From an uncultured Eubacteriales bacterium (GTDB lineage Bacteria; Bacillota; Clostridia; Oscillospirales; Oscillospiraceae), in assembly GCA_900554625.1 (NCBI GenBank), contig USHP01000047.1, positions 1 through 9,546 on the forward strand: DNA of 9,546 nucleotides. Direction: 5' to 3'. Position 1 is the first letter of the stretch. Every line of letters begins with the position of its first letter. Shown here piece after piece: positions 1 through 8,437 of this stretch. The notes below the pieces were generated by a model. It made no database searches, had not been told where the DNA came from, and was given only the letters and a program-made list of their open reading frames with translations. The translations under genes and the position numbers were made by a program.

Positions 1-130
1 GATGTCTCCCATCCACCATCATTTTGAGATGTGCGGATGGAAGGAAGAAAAAATCGTTCTGACCTTTGCCGGTGTATCGGCGGTGATGTGCCTGCTGGCC
101 TGGATTGGTATTTCCGGACTGATTGGCTGA
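1..130 (+). CDS. mraY: MraY, phospho-N-acetylmuramoyl-pentapeptide transferase (C-terminal end only)
   Basis: Only the last 42 residues are in the window; the gene begins to the left. The reading frame enters at base 2 and ends at the TGA at 128-130. The segment starts MSPIHHHFE and continues with a GWKEEKIV stretch and a final hydrophobic helix. The histidine-rich PIHHHFE motif followed by G-W-x-E is the hallmark of the last cytoplasmic loop of MraY, whose histidines lie at the active site. MraY is an integral membrane enzyme that transfers phospho-MurNAc-pentapeptide from UDP to undecaprenyl phosphate, making lipid I. ftsW follows after 50 bases, and MurG, the next enzyme of the lipid II pathway, comes after that. 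Identification is firm despite the truncation. Confidence 0.95.
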   Translation, partial: MSPIHHHFEMCGWKEEKIVLTFAGVSAVMCLLAWIGISGLIG

Positions 131-180
131 AAACTGTGGAGGATCGAGAGAACCTTTTTCAATAAGGAAAGGAGCTTCTT

Positions 181-1350
181 ATGGCAGCGGAGCGTAAACT
201 CCATGCCAAAGAGGACCGCCGCCGGAAGCTGTCGGCGGTGGAAAGTGTAGACTATCCGTTTTTGCTGCTGGTATTGCTGCTGCTGACGGTGGGGCTTGCC
301 ATGCTGTATTCGGCGAGCTTTGCCCAGAGCCAATACGATACCAGCTACGCAATCACAACCAAGTACCTGCAAAAGCAGGGGGTATGCGCCGCAATCGGAC
401 TGGCTGCCATGTACTTTTTCAGCCGGATTCCAGCGGGCGTGTGGCACCGGGTGGCCTGGCCGCTGTATGGCGTCAGCATTGTGCTGCTGCTGTCGGTTCT
501 GCTCATCGGGGAAGAGGTCAACGGCGCCAAACGATGGATCAACCTGGCGGGCATTCAGTTTCAGCCCTCTGAAATTGCGAAGTTTACCATGATTGTGCTC
601 TTTGCCCGGCTGACCCGGGGATTCGGTCAGCGGGCACAGGACTTCCGCTACGGCGTGATGGGCTTCGGTATGGCGCTGATGGGAATCTTGGTTCCCCTGG
701 CGCTGGAGAAGCACCTGAGCGCCATCATGCTCATGGGCATGGTGGCGGTGGTGATGATGTTCGTTGCCGGCACCAGTCCCAAATGGCTTCTGGCAGGGGC
801 GGCGGCAGCGGCGGTATTCGTGGTGATTTACATCACCTTTATGGGTTACGCCGGTGACCGGGTCACGGCCTGGCTCCATCCGGAGCAGGACCCGGGAGAT
901 ACGGGCTATCAGATTCTGCAGTCGCTGTACGCCATTGGCTCCGGCGGACTGTTTGGCCTGGGCTATGGCAAATCCCGGCAGAAATATCTGTATCTGCCCT
1001 TTCAGTATAACGACTACATCTTCGCCATTTGCTGCGAAGAATTGGGGCTGGTGGGTGCATTGGCCATTGCGGCACTGTTTGCCGTGACCATTTTGCGGGG
1101 CTACTGGATTGCGCTGCACGCCCGGGACCGGTTTTCTACGGTTCTGGCGGCGGGGCTTACCACCCTGATTGCGGTCCAGACCATTTTGAATCTTTGCGTT
1201 GTCACGAATCTGCTTCCCTCCACCGGGATTGCCTTGCCGTTCTTTTCCTACGGCGGCACGGCTCTGGCGGTGAATCTGGGGGAAATGGGAATCGTTTTAA
1301 GTATATCCAGACACAGAAATCAGAGAAAAATCCAGGAGGAAATCCAATGA
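181..1350 (+). CDS. ftsW: FtsW, septal peptidoglycan glycosyltransferase (SEDS family)
   Basis: A 389-residue polytopic membrane protein that polymerises lipid II at the division septum, normally with a class B penicillin-binding protein. After a charged cytoplasmic N-terminus (to about residue 22) come about ten hydrophobic segments, as expected for SEDS proteins. Family landmarks are YSAS (43-46), NGAKRWI (114-120), QPSE (128-131), a P-x-x-LEKHLS stretch near 180, YNDYIFA with Asp278 in the position of the essential SEDS aspartate, and PSTGIALPFFSYGG (346-359). The start ATG at 181 has an AAAGGAG ribosome binding site six bases upstream. The gene lies between mraY and murG, and its stop overlaps the murG start in an ATGA. 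The dcw context favours FtsW over the related RodA or SpoVE, although a sporulating relative could carry SpoVE with nearly the same motifs. Confidence 0.93.
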   Translation: MAAERKLHAKEDRRRKLSAVESVDYPFLLLVLLLLTVGLAMLYSASFAQSQYDTSYAITTKYLQKQGVCAAIGLAAMYFFSRIPAGVWHRVAWPLYGVSIVLLLSVLLIGEEVNGAKRWINLAGIQFQPSEIAKFTMIVLFARLTRGFGQRAQDFRYGVMGFGMALMGILVPLALEKHLSAIMLMGMVAVVMMFVAGTSPKWLLAGAAAAAVFVVIYITFMGYAGDRVTAWLHPEQDPGDTGYQILQSLYAIGSGGLFGLGYGKSRQKYLYLPFQYNDYIFAICCEELGLVGALAIAALFAVTILRGYWIALHARDRFSTVLAAGLTTLIAVQTILNLCVVTNLLPSTGIALPFFSYGGTALAVNLGEMGIVLSISRHRNQRKIQEEIQ

Positions 1351-2468
1351 ATCTGATCTTTACCTGCGGCGGAACCGCCGGACACATCAATCCGGCCATT
1401 GCCGTTGCCAATATGATGAAGGAGCGACACCCGGATTGCAACATCCTGTTTATCGGCGCCTGCGGTCATATGGAAGAAAAGCTGGTTCCCCAGGCAGGGT
1501 ATCCGGTGAAATGCCTGCCCGGCTCCGGCCTGTGCCGGGGAAAAAACCTGGCTGCCGTAAAAAAGAACCTCCACGCTGTGGAGTGCGTGCTGGAGGCGGT
1601 TCGGGCCTGTAAGGCAATTTTCCGGGAGTTTAAGCCCGATGTGGTCATCGGTACCGGCGGCTATGCCAGCTTCCCGGCACTGTATGCCGCCCAGGCTATG
1701 GGAATCCCTACCTGCGTCCATGAAAGCAACGCCGTCCCCGGCGTGACCACCAAGCTGGCTGCCAATAAGGCCAGCCGGGTACTGGTTGCCTTTGAGGAAA
1801 GCGTCCAGCACTACAAGCACCCGGAGAAGGTGGAAGTGGTGGGCATGCCGGTACGGCAGGAGTTCCTGTTCACCACCAAGGAACAGGCCCGGAAGGAACT
1901 GGGCTTGGAAGGCCCCGTGGTGGTGTCCGCCTTCGGCAGTCAGGGCGCCAAGGTGATGAACGAGACCATCGCCGACATGATGGTCCTGGAGCAGAAGGAC
2001 AATTTCCCCTTCCACCACATCCACGCCACCGGCAGCTTCGGCAGAGAGTGGATGCCCCAGCGGGTGAAGGACAACGGCGTGGACTATCAGAACTGTCCTG
2101 CCCTGGATATCCGGGAGTATATCTATGATATGCCTCTGGAGATGGCAGCAGCCGATGTGGTCATCGGCCGGGCAGGCTCCGCTACCTGCAACGAGATTGC
2201 CGCAGCAGGAACACCCTGCATTCTGATTCCCTCTCCCAACGTGACCAACAATCATCAGGAGAAAAATGCCCGGGTTCTGGAGGCAGGCGGCGGCGCCGTG
2301 GTGCTGCTGGAGAAGGACTGCACTCCCCAGACCCTGTACGGACTGATCCGGGAACTGCTGGCGGACGAAAGCCGCCGGGAGGAGATGTCCAAGAAGCTTC
2401 ACAGCATGGTGCGGCTGGATTCCACCCAGCGCATCTGCCAGATTGTGGAGGAGCTGTCCCAGCGCTAA
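1347..2468 (+). CDS. murG: MurG, UDP-GlcNAc:lipid I N-acetylglucosaminyltransferase
   Basis: A 373-residue GT28-family glycosyltransferase that adds GlcNAc to lipid I at the inner face of the membrane, forming lipid II. The N-terminal domain shows the glycine-rich loop GGTAGHINP (8-16), then GTGGYASFP (102-110) and HESNAVPG (125-132). The C-terminal UDP-GlcNAc-binding domain has GSQGA (197-201), RAGSAT (275-280) with the NEI that follows, and a later NNHQEKNA. The length fits the family. The frame is open further upstream inside ftsW, but the ATG at 1347 is preferred: AGGAGGA lies six bases before it, the protein then starts directly with the conserved first strand, and the ATGA overlap with the ftsW stop indicates translational coupling. 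Confidence 0.96.
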   Translation: MNLIFTCGGTAGHINPAIAVANMMKERHPDCNILFIGACGHMEEKLVPQAGYPVKCLPGSGLCRGKNLAAVKKNLHAVECVLEAVRACKAIFREFKPDVVIGTGGYASFPALYAAQAMGIPTCVHESNAVPGVTTKLAANKASRVLVAFEESVQHYKHPEKVEVVGMPVRQEFLFTTKEQARKELGLEGPVVVSAFGSQGAKVMNETIADMMVLEQKDNFPFHHIHATGSFGREWMPQRVKDNGVDYQNCPALDIREYIYDMPLEMAAADVVIGRAGSATCNEIAAAGTPCILIPSPNVTNNHQEKNARVLEAGGGAVVLLEKDCTPQTLYGLIRELLADESRREEMSKKLHSMVRLDSTQRICQIVEELSQR

Positions 2469-2486
2469 GACCCCAGGAGGAACAAT

Positions 2487-3881
2487 ATGGATACAACACG
2501 AAAGAACCGGGAACCCGGACGAGACCGCCAGGAGGGGAAGGAAACCCCGCGGAAGCGTCCGGCTGCGGAGGAAAAAAAGACTCGCCCGGCCCAGGAAAAA
2601 TCCCAGCGGCGTCCTGCCCAGCGCAGCACCGCCGACCAACGGGAGCAAAGAAAACGAACAGCACAGCAGCCGAAGGAAGCCCCGGCCCGGAAGCCAAGAC
2701 AGGCGGAAGCCGGCCAGGAGGAAGCTGCCAAAAGCCGGCCGGCCAGCCGCCAGGAGAAAGAAGCCCAGCGGCCCGCCAAGCAGAAGCGCGCTCCTGCCAA
2801 AGAAGAAACCCGGAAAGCTCCTTCCCGGAGCCCAAAAGCAAAATCGGAAGCCCAGCCCCGGCAGAAACGCCCGGCCAGAGCAAGTGAGCCTTCGGATCTG
2901 TCTTCCAAGAAACGGGCCTACGGAAACAGCAAACCCAAGAAAAAACCGTTGGTGATCCGGGCCCTGGACTTTTTTGATAACTTCCAGGCAAAGCGCAGAG
3001 CAGCCCGGAATGCACCGGAAAAAAGCGGCCGCAAAAAAACATCTCGCCCCGGTCAGCCTGTGCCGGTGATCATCTACACCCAGCCCAAGGCATTCAACCT
3101 GTCCCGACTGCTGATTCAGATGCTGACAGTGGCCGCAGTGGTGGCGGCTTTGGTTTTGGGACTGTCGGTGTTCTTTAAGGTGGAGACCATTACGGTAACG
3201 GGAGCGGAAACCTACAGTGCCTGGTCGGTGCGGGAAGCTTCCGGCATCAATGAAGGCGACAACCTGCTCACCTTCAGCCACGCCCGTGCCGGTGCGTTGA
3301 TCAAAGCCAATTTGCCCTATGTGAAAACCGTGCGCTTCGGTATAAAACTACCGGATACGGTCAATATTATCATCGAAGAAGAGGATGTGGTTTACGCCAT
3401 TAAGGATACCACCGGTACCTGGTGGCTGATGAACTCCGGCGGCCGCATTGTGGAGCAGGCCAACGGAAGCAAGGCATCCAATCATACCCAGGTTCTGGGA
3501 GTGACACTGGAAAATCCCTCCGCCGGCAGCCTGGCCATTGCCAAGGAAAATGTTCCCACGGCAACAGACCCCAGCGGTGAGGCAGTACCGGTGACCAACA
3601 CCGGAGCCCAGCGGCTGAACGCAGCCATGCAGATTCTGCAGGCGCTGGAAGCCAACGATATCGTCGGTGAAGCGGCCAGTGTGGATGTAACCCGGCTGGA
3701 GGATATCATCCTGTGGTATGGCTCCCGGTATCAGGTCAACCTGGGAGATTCCACCAATCTGGATTATAAAATCGACTGCATGAGCGACGTTATTTTGCAG
3801 TTGAGTGAATTTGAATCCGGTGTTTTGGACATCAGTTTTACCATCTGGCCGGATCAGGTTATCTATACGCCTTTCACCTAA
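2487..3881 (+). CDS. divIB: DivIB/FtsQ divisome protein with a very long basic N-terminal tail
   Basis: A 464-residue bitopic membrane protein. Residues 1 to about 200 form a low-complexity cytoplasmic tail made almost only of Lys, Arg, Glu, Gln, Pro, Ala and Ser. A single transmembrane helix follows (about 208-230), then an extracellular POTRA domain beginning FKVETITVTG and containing the features G-x-N-L-L and LP-x-V-K-T. The remainder is the FtsQ/DivIB beta domain. DivIB links FtsL and DivIC to the septal synthase in Gram-positive divisomes. Usual family length is about 260-300 residues, so the excess is in the tail. The start ATG at 2487 has AGGAGG six bases upstream and lies 18 bases after the murG stop. 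The position between murG and ftsZ agrees with the assignment. The tail leaves almost no stop codons in other frames there, which creates long spurious ORFs. Confidence 0.9.
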   Translation: MDTTRKNREPGRDRQEGKETPRKRPAAEEKKTRPAQEKSQRRPAQRSTADQREQRKRTAQQPKEAPARKPRQAEAGQEEAAKSRPASRQEKEAQRPAKQKRAPAKEETRKAPSRSPKAKSEAQPRQKRPARASEPSDLSSKKRAYGNSKPKKKPLVIRALDFFDNFQAKRRAARNAPEKSGRKKTSRPGQPVPVIIYTQPKAFNLSRLLIQMLTVAAVVAALVLGLSVFFKVETITVTGAETYSAWSVREASGINEGDNLLTFSHARAGALIKANLPYVKTVRFGIKLPDTVNIIIEEEDVVYAIKDTTGTWWLMNSGGRIVEQANGSKASNHTQVLGVTLENPSAGSLAIAKENVPTATDPSGEAVPVTNTGAQRLNAAMQILQALEANDIVGEAASVDVTRLEDIILWYGSRYQVNLGDSTNLDYKIDCMSDVILQLSEFESGVLDISFTIWPDQVIYTPFT

Positions 3882-3927
3882 GATGTAATAATTCTGTAAA
3901 TAATTTGCCGAATTCTGAGATTTTCTA

Positions 3928-3956
3928 TTGACCAATTTAAAAAATAAGGATAGAAT
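3928..3956 (+). promoter_or_regulatory. Sigma-A type promoter for ftsZ
   Basis: TTGACC (3928-3933) and TAGAAT (3951-3956) are separated by exactly 17 bases, in an AT-rich stretch that contrasts with the GC-rich genes on both sides. Transcription would begin around 3962-3964, giving ftsZ a leader of about 70 bases and letting it be expressed independently of the upstream wall genes. Confidence 0.75.
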
Positions 3957-4034
3957 GTAAAAAGCATGAGTAATAAAACGAGGCGGAAGCGGCGTTCCCG
4001 TAACTGCGAACAGATACATAGGAGGAAGAGTGTT

Positions 4035-5156
<1,122 letters not shown>

Positions 5157-5169
5157 GTGCTGCTTTCTT

Positions 5170-5200
5170 GCATCCCGGCCCGAAGGAGCCGGGATGCTTT
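5170..5200 (+). terminator. Hairpin terminator after ftsZ
   Basis: A perfect 10-bp GC-rich stem (5170-5179 with 5188-5197) with an 8-base loop starts 13 bases after the ftsZ stop. The following T-tract is short (TTTGCTGT), so termination may be partial, or the hairpin may mainly protect the 3' end of the ftsZ message. Confidence 0.65.
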
Positions 5201-5227
5201 GCTGTATGATCGAAAGGAGAGAATGCT

Positions 5228-5989
5228 GTGGGAGCTTATGAGGCTCTGGCGGCCAGCTATGACCGCCTGACCAACGATGTGGACTACGAGGCCACCGTGG
5301 AATTTTACCAGCAGATACTGGATAGGGAAGGGCTGAAGCCCAGAACCGCTGTGGATCTTGCCTGCGGAACCGGCTCCGTTACGGCCATTCTGGCCCGGAA
5401 GGGGCTGGAAGTGCTGGGGGTGGACCTGTCTGAGGAAATGCTGACACAGGCGGTTCAGAAGGTGCAGGACATGGAGCACCCGCCCCGGTTCATTTGCCAG
5501 CCCCTGCAGGAACTTCAGCTGGCCAGAGGGGTTGAACTGGCGGTTTGCGCTTTGGACAGCCTGGACTATATCCTGAACCCGACGGACTGCGCCCAGGCCA
5601 TCCGGCGGGCCTACAAAGCCCTGAACCCCGGGGGAATCTTCATTTTTGACGTGAATACCCCGGAGAAGCTCCGGGCCATGGACGGCCAGGTGTTTCTGGA
5701 CGAGGATGAGGATGTGTACTGCGTCTGGCGGGGAGAATTTGACGAAGAAAGCAATATCTGCTCGTACGGTATGGACCTGTTCCAGCGTCAGGGAACTCTC
5801 TGGCAGCGTAGCTTTGAGGAGCATCAGGAATATGCCTACTCCCAGGAGCAGCTGGTGGGATACCTGAAAGACGCCGGTTTCGGCGGGATTGCGGTCTATG
5901 GAGATCGCCGCCTGCAGCCGCCGGAAGAAGGGGAGCAGCGCATTTACATCAAGGCAAGAAAAGGCCGGATTCACTTCGGCAAAAGGTGA
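5228..5989 (+). CDS. YqeM-like class I SAM-dependent methyltransferase
   Basis: A 253-residue soluble protein with a Rossmann-fold methyltransferase core. Motif I is VDLACGTG (42-49), the glycine-rich SAM-binding loop, and motif II is VDLSEEM with Asp66 placed to bind the SAM ribose. A later LNPGG-x-F-I-F-DV stretch is the usual post-III region. The opening A-x-x-YDxL and the Asp/Glu-rich DEDEDVYCVW segment resemble the Bacillus YqeM family of unknown substrate. The start is the GTG at 5228, eight bases after AAAGGAG (5213-5219). The ATG at 5223 is in another frame that stops within about 45 bases. The gene ends within four bases of the first possible start of the hslO frame, so the two are probably one operon. 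The methyl acceptor cannot be read from the sequence. Confidence 0.85.
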   Translation: MGAYEALAASYDRLTNDVDYEATVEFYQQILDREGLKPRTAVDLACGTGSVTAILARKGLEVLGVDLSEEMLTQAVQKVQDMEHPPRFICQPLQELQLARGVELAVCALDSLDYILNPTDCAQAIRRAYKALNPGGIFIFDVNTPEKLRAMDGQVFLDEDEDVYCVWRGEFDEESNICSYGMDLFQRQGTLWQRSFEEHQEYAYSQEQLVGYLKDAGFGGIAVYGDRRLQPPEEGEQRIYIKARKGRIHFGKR

Positions 5990-6011
5990 GATTACCTTAC
6001 CATAGATTATC

Positions 6012-6045
6012 AAAGGAGGAAGCGGCAGCTTTGCCGCAGCAAAAT
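6012..6045 (+). promoter_or_regulatory. hslO ribosome binding site with a hairpin between it and the start codon
   Basis: A strong AAAGGAGG (6012-6019) lies 26 bases before the ATG at 6046, too far for normal initiation. Between them GCGGCA (6022-6027) and TGCCGC (6032-6037) can form a perfect 6-bp stem with a 4-base loop. Folding it would leave about 10 unpaired bases between the ribosome binding site and the ATG. The alternative is initiation at the in-frame TTG at 6031, about 11 bases from the site. Confidence 0.45.
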
Positions 6046-6924
6046 ATGAACGATTACTTAGTTCGTGGAATGACCATGGATGGCTCTGTGAAGGTGGTAG
6101 CCATCCGTTCTACAGAGCTGGTTCGCCGTGGAGCACAAATCCAGGGCACCACACCCAACGCTACAGCGGCCTTCGGACGGGCGCTGACGGCAGCTTCCAT
6201 GATGGGCAATATGCAGAAGGTGGACAATGGCTCCATGACCCTGCAGATCCGGGGCGGCGGCCCCATCGGTACCATCACCGTGGTATCTGACCCCATCGGC
6301 AATGTCCGGGGCTGTGTGACGGAGCCGAAGGTGCCCCTGGTGGAAAAGCGCCCGGGGAAGCTGGATGTGGGCGCTACAGTCGGAACCGACGGCACCATCA
6401 CCGTCATCCGGGATTTGCAGTTGAAGGAACCCTACATCGGCTCGACCGAGCTGGTTTCCGGAGAGATTGGCGATGATGTGACGGCATACTTTGCCCAGAG
6501 TGAGCAGACCCCCACAGCCTGTGCCCTGGGTGTGCTGGTTGACCGGGATCAGCAGGTGAAGGTTGCCGGCGGATATCTGATTCAGCTGCTGCCGGGCGCA
6601 CCGGAGGAAGTCATTGACAAGCTGGAAAAGGGCATCCAGGAAGCCGGTGCTGTGACTGCTATGCTGGAAGCCGGACTGACCCCCGAGGACATCCTGGGTC
6701 AGGTCTGCGGAGATCTGGGTGTGGTGTTTATGGAGACCACGGAAGTGTCCTATAAGTGCTACTGCTCCCGGGATCGGGTGGAGAGCGCCCTGATCAGCCT
6801 GGGCAGGGAAGAGCTGACCCAGATTGTGGAGGAAGGAAAGTCCTTCCCTGTAGAATGCCAGTTCTGTGACACCGTCTATACCTTCACGCCGGAGGATATC
6901 CGGAATCTGCTGGAAAAAGTTTAA
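6046..6924 (+). CDS. hslO: Hsp33, redox-regulated holdase chaperone
   Basis: A 292-residue cytoplasmic chaperone activated by oxidative unfolding. The N-terminus MNDYLVR matches the usual Hsp33 start and is followed by GGGPIG, GKLDVG and the SGEIGDD segment typical of the family core. The C-terminal zinc redox switch is intact: Cys238-x-Cys240 and Cys271-x-x-Cys274. In known Hsp33 these four thiols bind zinc when reduced and form disulfides when oxidised, releasing the substrate-binding surface. The frame is open back to a GTG at 5986 that overlaps the methyltransferase stop. ATG 6046 is chosen by family homology, but TTG 6031 and GTG 5986 remain possible. An oxidant-sensing chaperone suits an anaerobe exposed to occasional oxygen. 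Confidence 0.93.
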   Translation: MNDYLVRGMTMDGSVKVVAIRSTELVRRGAQIQGTTPNATAAFGRALTAASMMGNMQKVDNGSMTLQIRGGGPIGTITVVSDPIGNVRGCVTEPKVPLVEKRPGKLDVGATVGTDGTITVIRDLQLKEPYIGSTELVSGEIGDDVTAYFAQSEQTPTACALGVLVDRDQQVKVAGGYLIQLLPGAPEEVIDKLEKGIQEAGAVTAMLEAGLTPEDILGQVCGDLGVVFMETTEVSYKCYCSRDRVESALISLGREELTQIVEEGKSFPVECQFCDTVYTFTPEDIRNLLEKV

Positions 6925-7010
6925 GATTTGACCATAATGGTGGGATGAAACCGGAAAAACAGGTCCTTAAAAATAATGTGGAAAAAAACGGGAAAAAATA
7001 AAAAAAGTCC

Positions 7011-7039
7011 TTGACAAGTAGAGGATTCCCGTGTATAAT
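7011..7039 (+). promoter_or_regulatory. Perfect-consensus sigma-A promoter for the tRNA operon
   Basis: TTGACA (7011-7016) and TATAAT (7034-7039) are separated by 17 bases, an exact consensus match, within the AT-rich gap after hslO. The predicted start near 7046 lies about 34 bases before the first tRNA, giving a short 5' leader to be trimmed by RNase P. A promoter this strong is typical of stable RNA genes. No clear hairpin terminator for hslO is visible in 6925-7010. Confidence 0.9.
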
Positions 7040-7079
7040 AAACCACGTCGCTGAGGTGAGCAGCCAAAGCGAAGGATCT

Positions 7080-7155
7080 GGGAGCATAGCTCAGCTGGGA
7101 GAGCACATGCCTTACAAGCATGGGGTCACAGGTTCGAGCCCTGTTGTTCCCACCA
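7080..7155 (+). tRNA. tRNA-Val (anticodon TAC)
   Basis: A 76-base cloverleaf with encoded CCA. The acceptor stem GGGAGCA pairs with TGTTCCC with one G-T wobble. The D arm reads GCTC...GAGC, the anticodon stem is CATGC/GCATG with loop CTTACAA placing TAC at 7113-7115, and the T arm is ACAGG TTCGAGC CCTGT. The anticodon reads GTA and, by wobble, other valine codons. Confidence 0.97.
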
Positions 7156-7161
7156 TAATTT

Positions 7162-7238
7162 GGCCCGGTGGTGCAGTCGGTTAGCACGCCAGCCTGTCAC
7201 GCTGGAGGTCGACGGTTCGAGTCCGTTCCGGGTCGCCA
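7162..7238 (+). tRNA. tRNA-Asp (anticodon GTC)
   Basis: A 77-base cloverleaf with encoded CCA, starting six bases after tRNA-Val and so from the same transcript. The acceptor stem GGCCCGG pairs with CCGGGTC with one G-T wobble. The anticodon stem CCAGC/GCTGG carries the loop CTGTCAC with GTC at 7196-7198, the T-loop is TTCGAGT, and the discriminator base is G as expected for tRNA-Asp. Confidence 0.97.
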
Positions 7239-7239
7239 A

Positions 7240-7276
7240 GAAAAACAGCCATCCCAATCGGGGTGGCTGTTTTCTT
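7240..7276. terminator. Bidirectional intrinsic terminator between the tRNA operon and the acyltransferase
   Basis: A 14-bp stem (7242-7255 with 7260-7273, one T-G wobble, loop AATC) starts just after the tRNA-Asp CCA. It is flanked by A-rich sequence on the left and TTTTCTT on the right, so it gives a T-tract on either strand. It can end the tRNA transcript going right and the acyltransferase transcript going left, whose stop codon is at 7284. Confidence 0.88.
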
Positions 7277-7283
7277 ATGCTTT

Positions 7284-8354
7284 TTATTTCCTGCGAAGGT
7301 GTTTTTTGATGATTCTGGACGGACATTCAAAAATACCGGCAGCTGCCAGAGAAATCGCCGCAATTACCAGAGGCTCCAGGTAAGCGCCCACTTTGGGGAA
7401 CATGGCCAAAAACGGTTCCCGGAAAAATTGCCCGAAAACCAGATACAGGGGCAGATGCAGCAGATAAATCCACATGGACAGTGCTCCCAATGTACGTGCG
7501 GTCTTTTCTTTCAGGAAGGGAACTTGAGGATGGGAGATCATCAGAAGCATCAGCGCGACAACCTCGAAAATAGTGCCGAAGGGCAGTGTCCCAATACCCA
7601 GAGAGTTCCACTGCAGGACACTCAGCAGCATTCCCAGCACCATGACGCCTGCCAGTTTCCAGACGGAAGAAGAGAAAATGCGAAGAATCTGCTGCTGATA
7701 TTGGTGGATAAACACACCGGATGCAAACAGCGGCAGACCAAAGAACCATCCGTTGCGCATTTGAATTCCCAATTCTGCAGCTCCGGATGCGGGCGCGATG
7801 ATATCCAGGGCAAAGAAGATAGAAAACAAAGTGCCGCCCAGAACATAAAAGCCTTTGTAACTTGTATGGCACTCCTCCTGGAACCGCACAAACAGCCAGA
7901 ATACCAGGTAGCATACCATCATGGCACACAAATACCACAGGTGGCCGGTATAAGGCGGAATCTGCAGAATCAGCAGCCGCAGGATTTCATCGGATTCCGG
8001 AATTAACGTGAGTAAATGGGCGATGGTGCTGCCACCGTTGAGTTCAATGGTGACGCAATCACAAAACTGACGAAACAGTGCACCAATGAGAAACAGCGTG
8101 AGAATATGCTTCAATCGGCGCAGGACTTGTCTGCTGCTGGCCTGATAGTTAAAATATCCCGATATCATGAAGAACATCGGAACTGCGAATCGGGCCAGGC
8201 AATCAACCAAACCTCCCGGTTTCCCGGGGAAGGGCGCATGAATGAACACAACAAAAAAGGATGCAATAAATTTGCAAAGCTCCATGGTTTGGTTGCGCTT
8301 TGGGATAACGCTGGATTTGCCGGTAGCATCCGCAGATACAGCAATGGCGGACAT
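7284..8354 (-). CDS. Membrane acyltransferase, family 3 (OatA/WecH-like fold)
   Basis: A 356-residue polytopic membrane protein with about ten hydrophobic segments. The first helix contains MELCKFIASFFVVFIHAP with His39 in the position of the conserved family histidine, and the second carries VPMFFMISGYF (58-68). Both are signatures of the acyltransferase 3 family, which moves acetyl or other acyl groups onto cell wall sugars, polysaccharides or lipids. There is no attached SGNH domain of the OatA type. The ATG at 8354 has AGGAGG six bases upstream (8361-8366 on the + strand). The gene stands alone, with a promoter behind it and hairpins on both sides, and it looks less GC-rich than its neighbours, so it may have been acquired. 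The acceptor substrate cannot be inferred from the context. Confidence 0.82.
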   Translation of the reverse strand: MSAIAVSADATGKSSVIPKRNQTMELCKFIASFFVVFIHAPFPGKPGGLVDCLARFAVPMFFMISGYFNYQASSRQVLRRLKHILTLFLIGALFRQFCDCVTIELNGGSTIAHLLTLIPESDEILRLLILQIPPYTGHLWYLCAMMVCYLVFWLFVRFQEECHTSYKGFYVLGGTLFSIFFALDIIAPASGAAELGIQMRNGWFFGLPLFASGVFIHQYQQQILRIFSSSVWKLAGVMVLGMLLSVLQWNSLGIGTLPFGTIFEVVALMLLMISHPQVPFLKEKTARTLGALSMWIYLLHLPLYLVFGQFFREPFLAMFPKVGAYLEPLVIAAISLAAAGIFECPSRIIKKHLRRK

Positions 8355-8399
8355 AGCTTTCCTCCTCTTTCTATAGATGAATCAAGGGAATACAGAGAA

Positions 8400-8428
8400 A
8401 TTTTACAATACAACCGTGCATTTTGCAA
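8400..8428 (-). promoter_or_regulatory. Promoter for the acyltransferase gene
   Basis: Read on the minus strand, TTGCAA (8428-8423) and TAAAAT (8405-8400) are separated by 17 bases. Transcription would start near 8393, about 40 bases before the ATG at 8354. It lies between the nrdG terminator and the acyltransferase, so the gene is transcribed on its own. Confidence 0.65.
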
Positions 8429-8437
8429 GGGCTTCAG

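Noticed and set aside
131..180. Remnant of murD between mraY and ftsW
   Set aside because: The 50-base gap shows no MurD-like coding trace, only a possible 9-codon frame and the ftsW ribosome binding site.
2443..2955. Plus-strand open frame overlapping the murG end and the divIB tail
   Set aside because: This is an out-of-frame shadow of the low-complexity Lys/Arg/Pro coding region, with no ribosome binding site of its own.
1320..3281. Long minus-strand open frame antisense to murG and divIB
   Set aside because: It has no recognisable domain, lies opposite two firmly identified genes and results from GC-rich, stop-poor codon usage. The same applies to the minus-strand frames at 19-1119, 2182-3042, 3348-4709, 4463-5149 and 5153-6013.
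3966..4034. Using ATG 3966 as the main ftsZ start
   Set aside because: It has no ribosome binding site and lies at the predicted transcript start, whereas ATG 4035 has AGGAGGAA in place and gives the normal FtsZ N-terminus. It is kept only as a low-interest finding.
6937..7156. Nine-base inverted repeat (ATGGTGGGA at 6937-6945 and its complement at 7148-7156 at the tRNA-Val 3' end) as an integration footprint
   Set aside because: A 9-base match within about 200 bases is fairly likely by chance, it is inverted where an attachment site should be a direct repeat, and no integrase is present.
7263..8006. Plus-strand open frame opposite the acyltransferase
   Set aside because: Its translation is Gln/His-rich without a family signature, it begins inside the terminator hairpin, and the minus-strand protein has clear acyltransferase 3 motifs, a ribosome binding site and a promoter.
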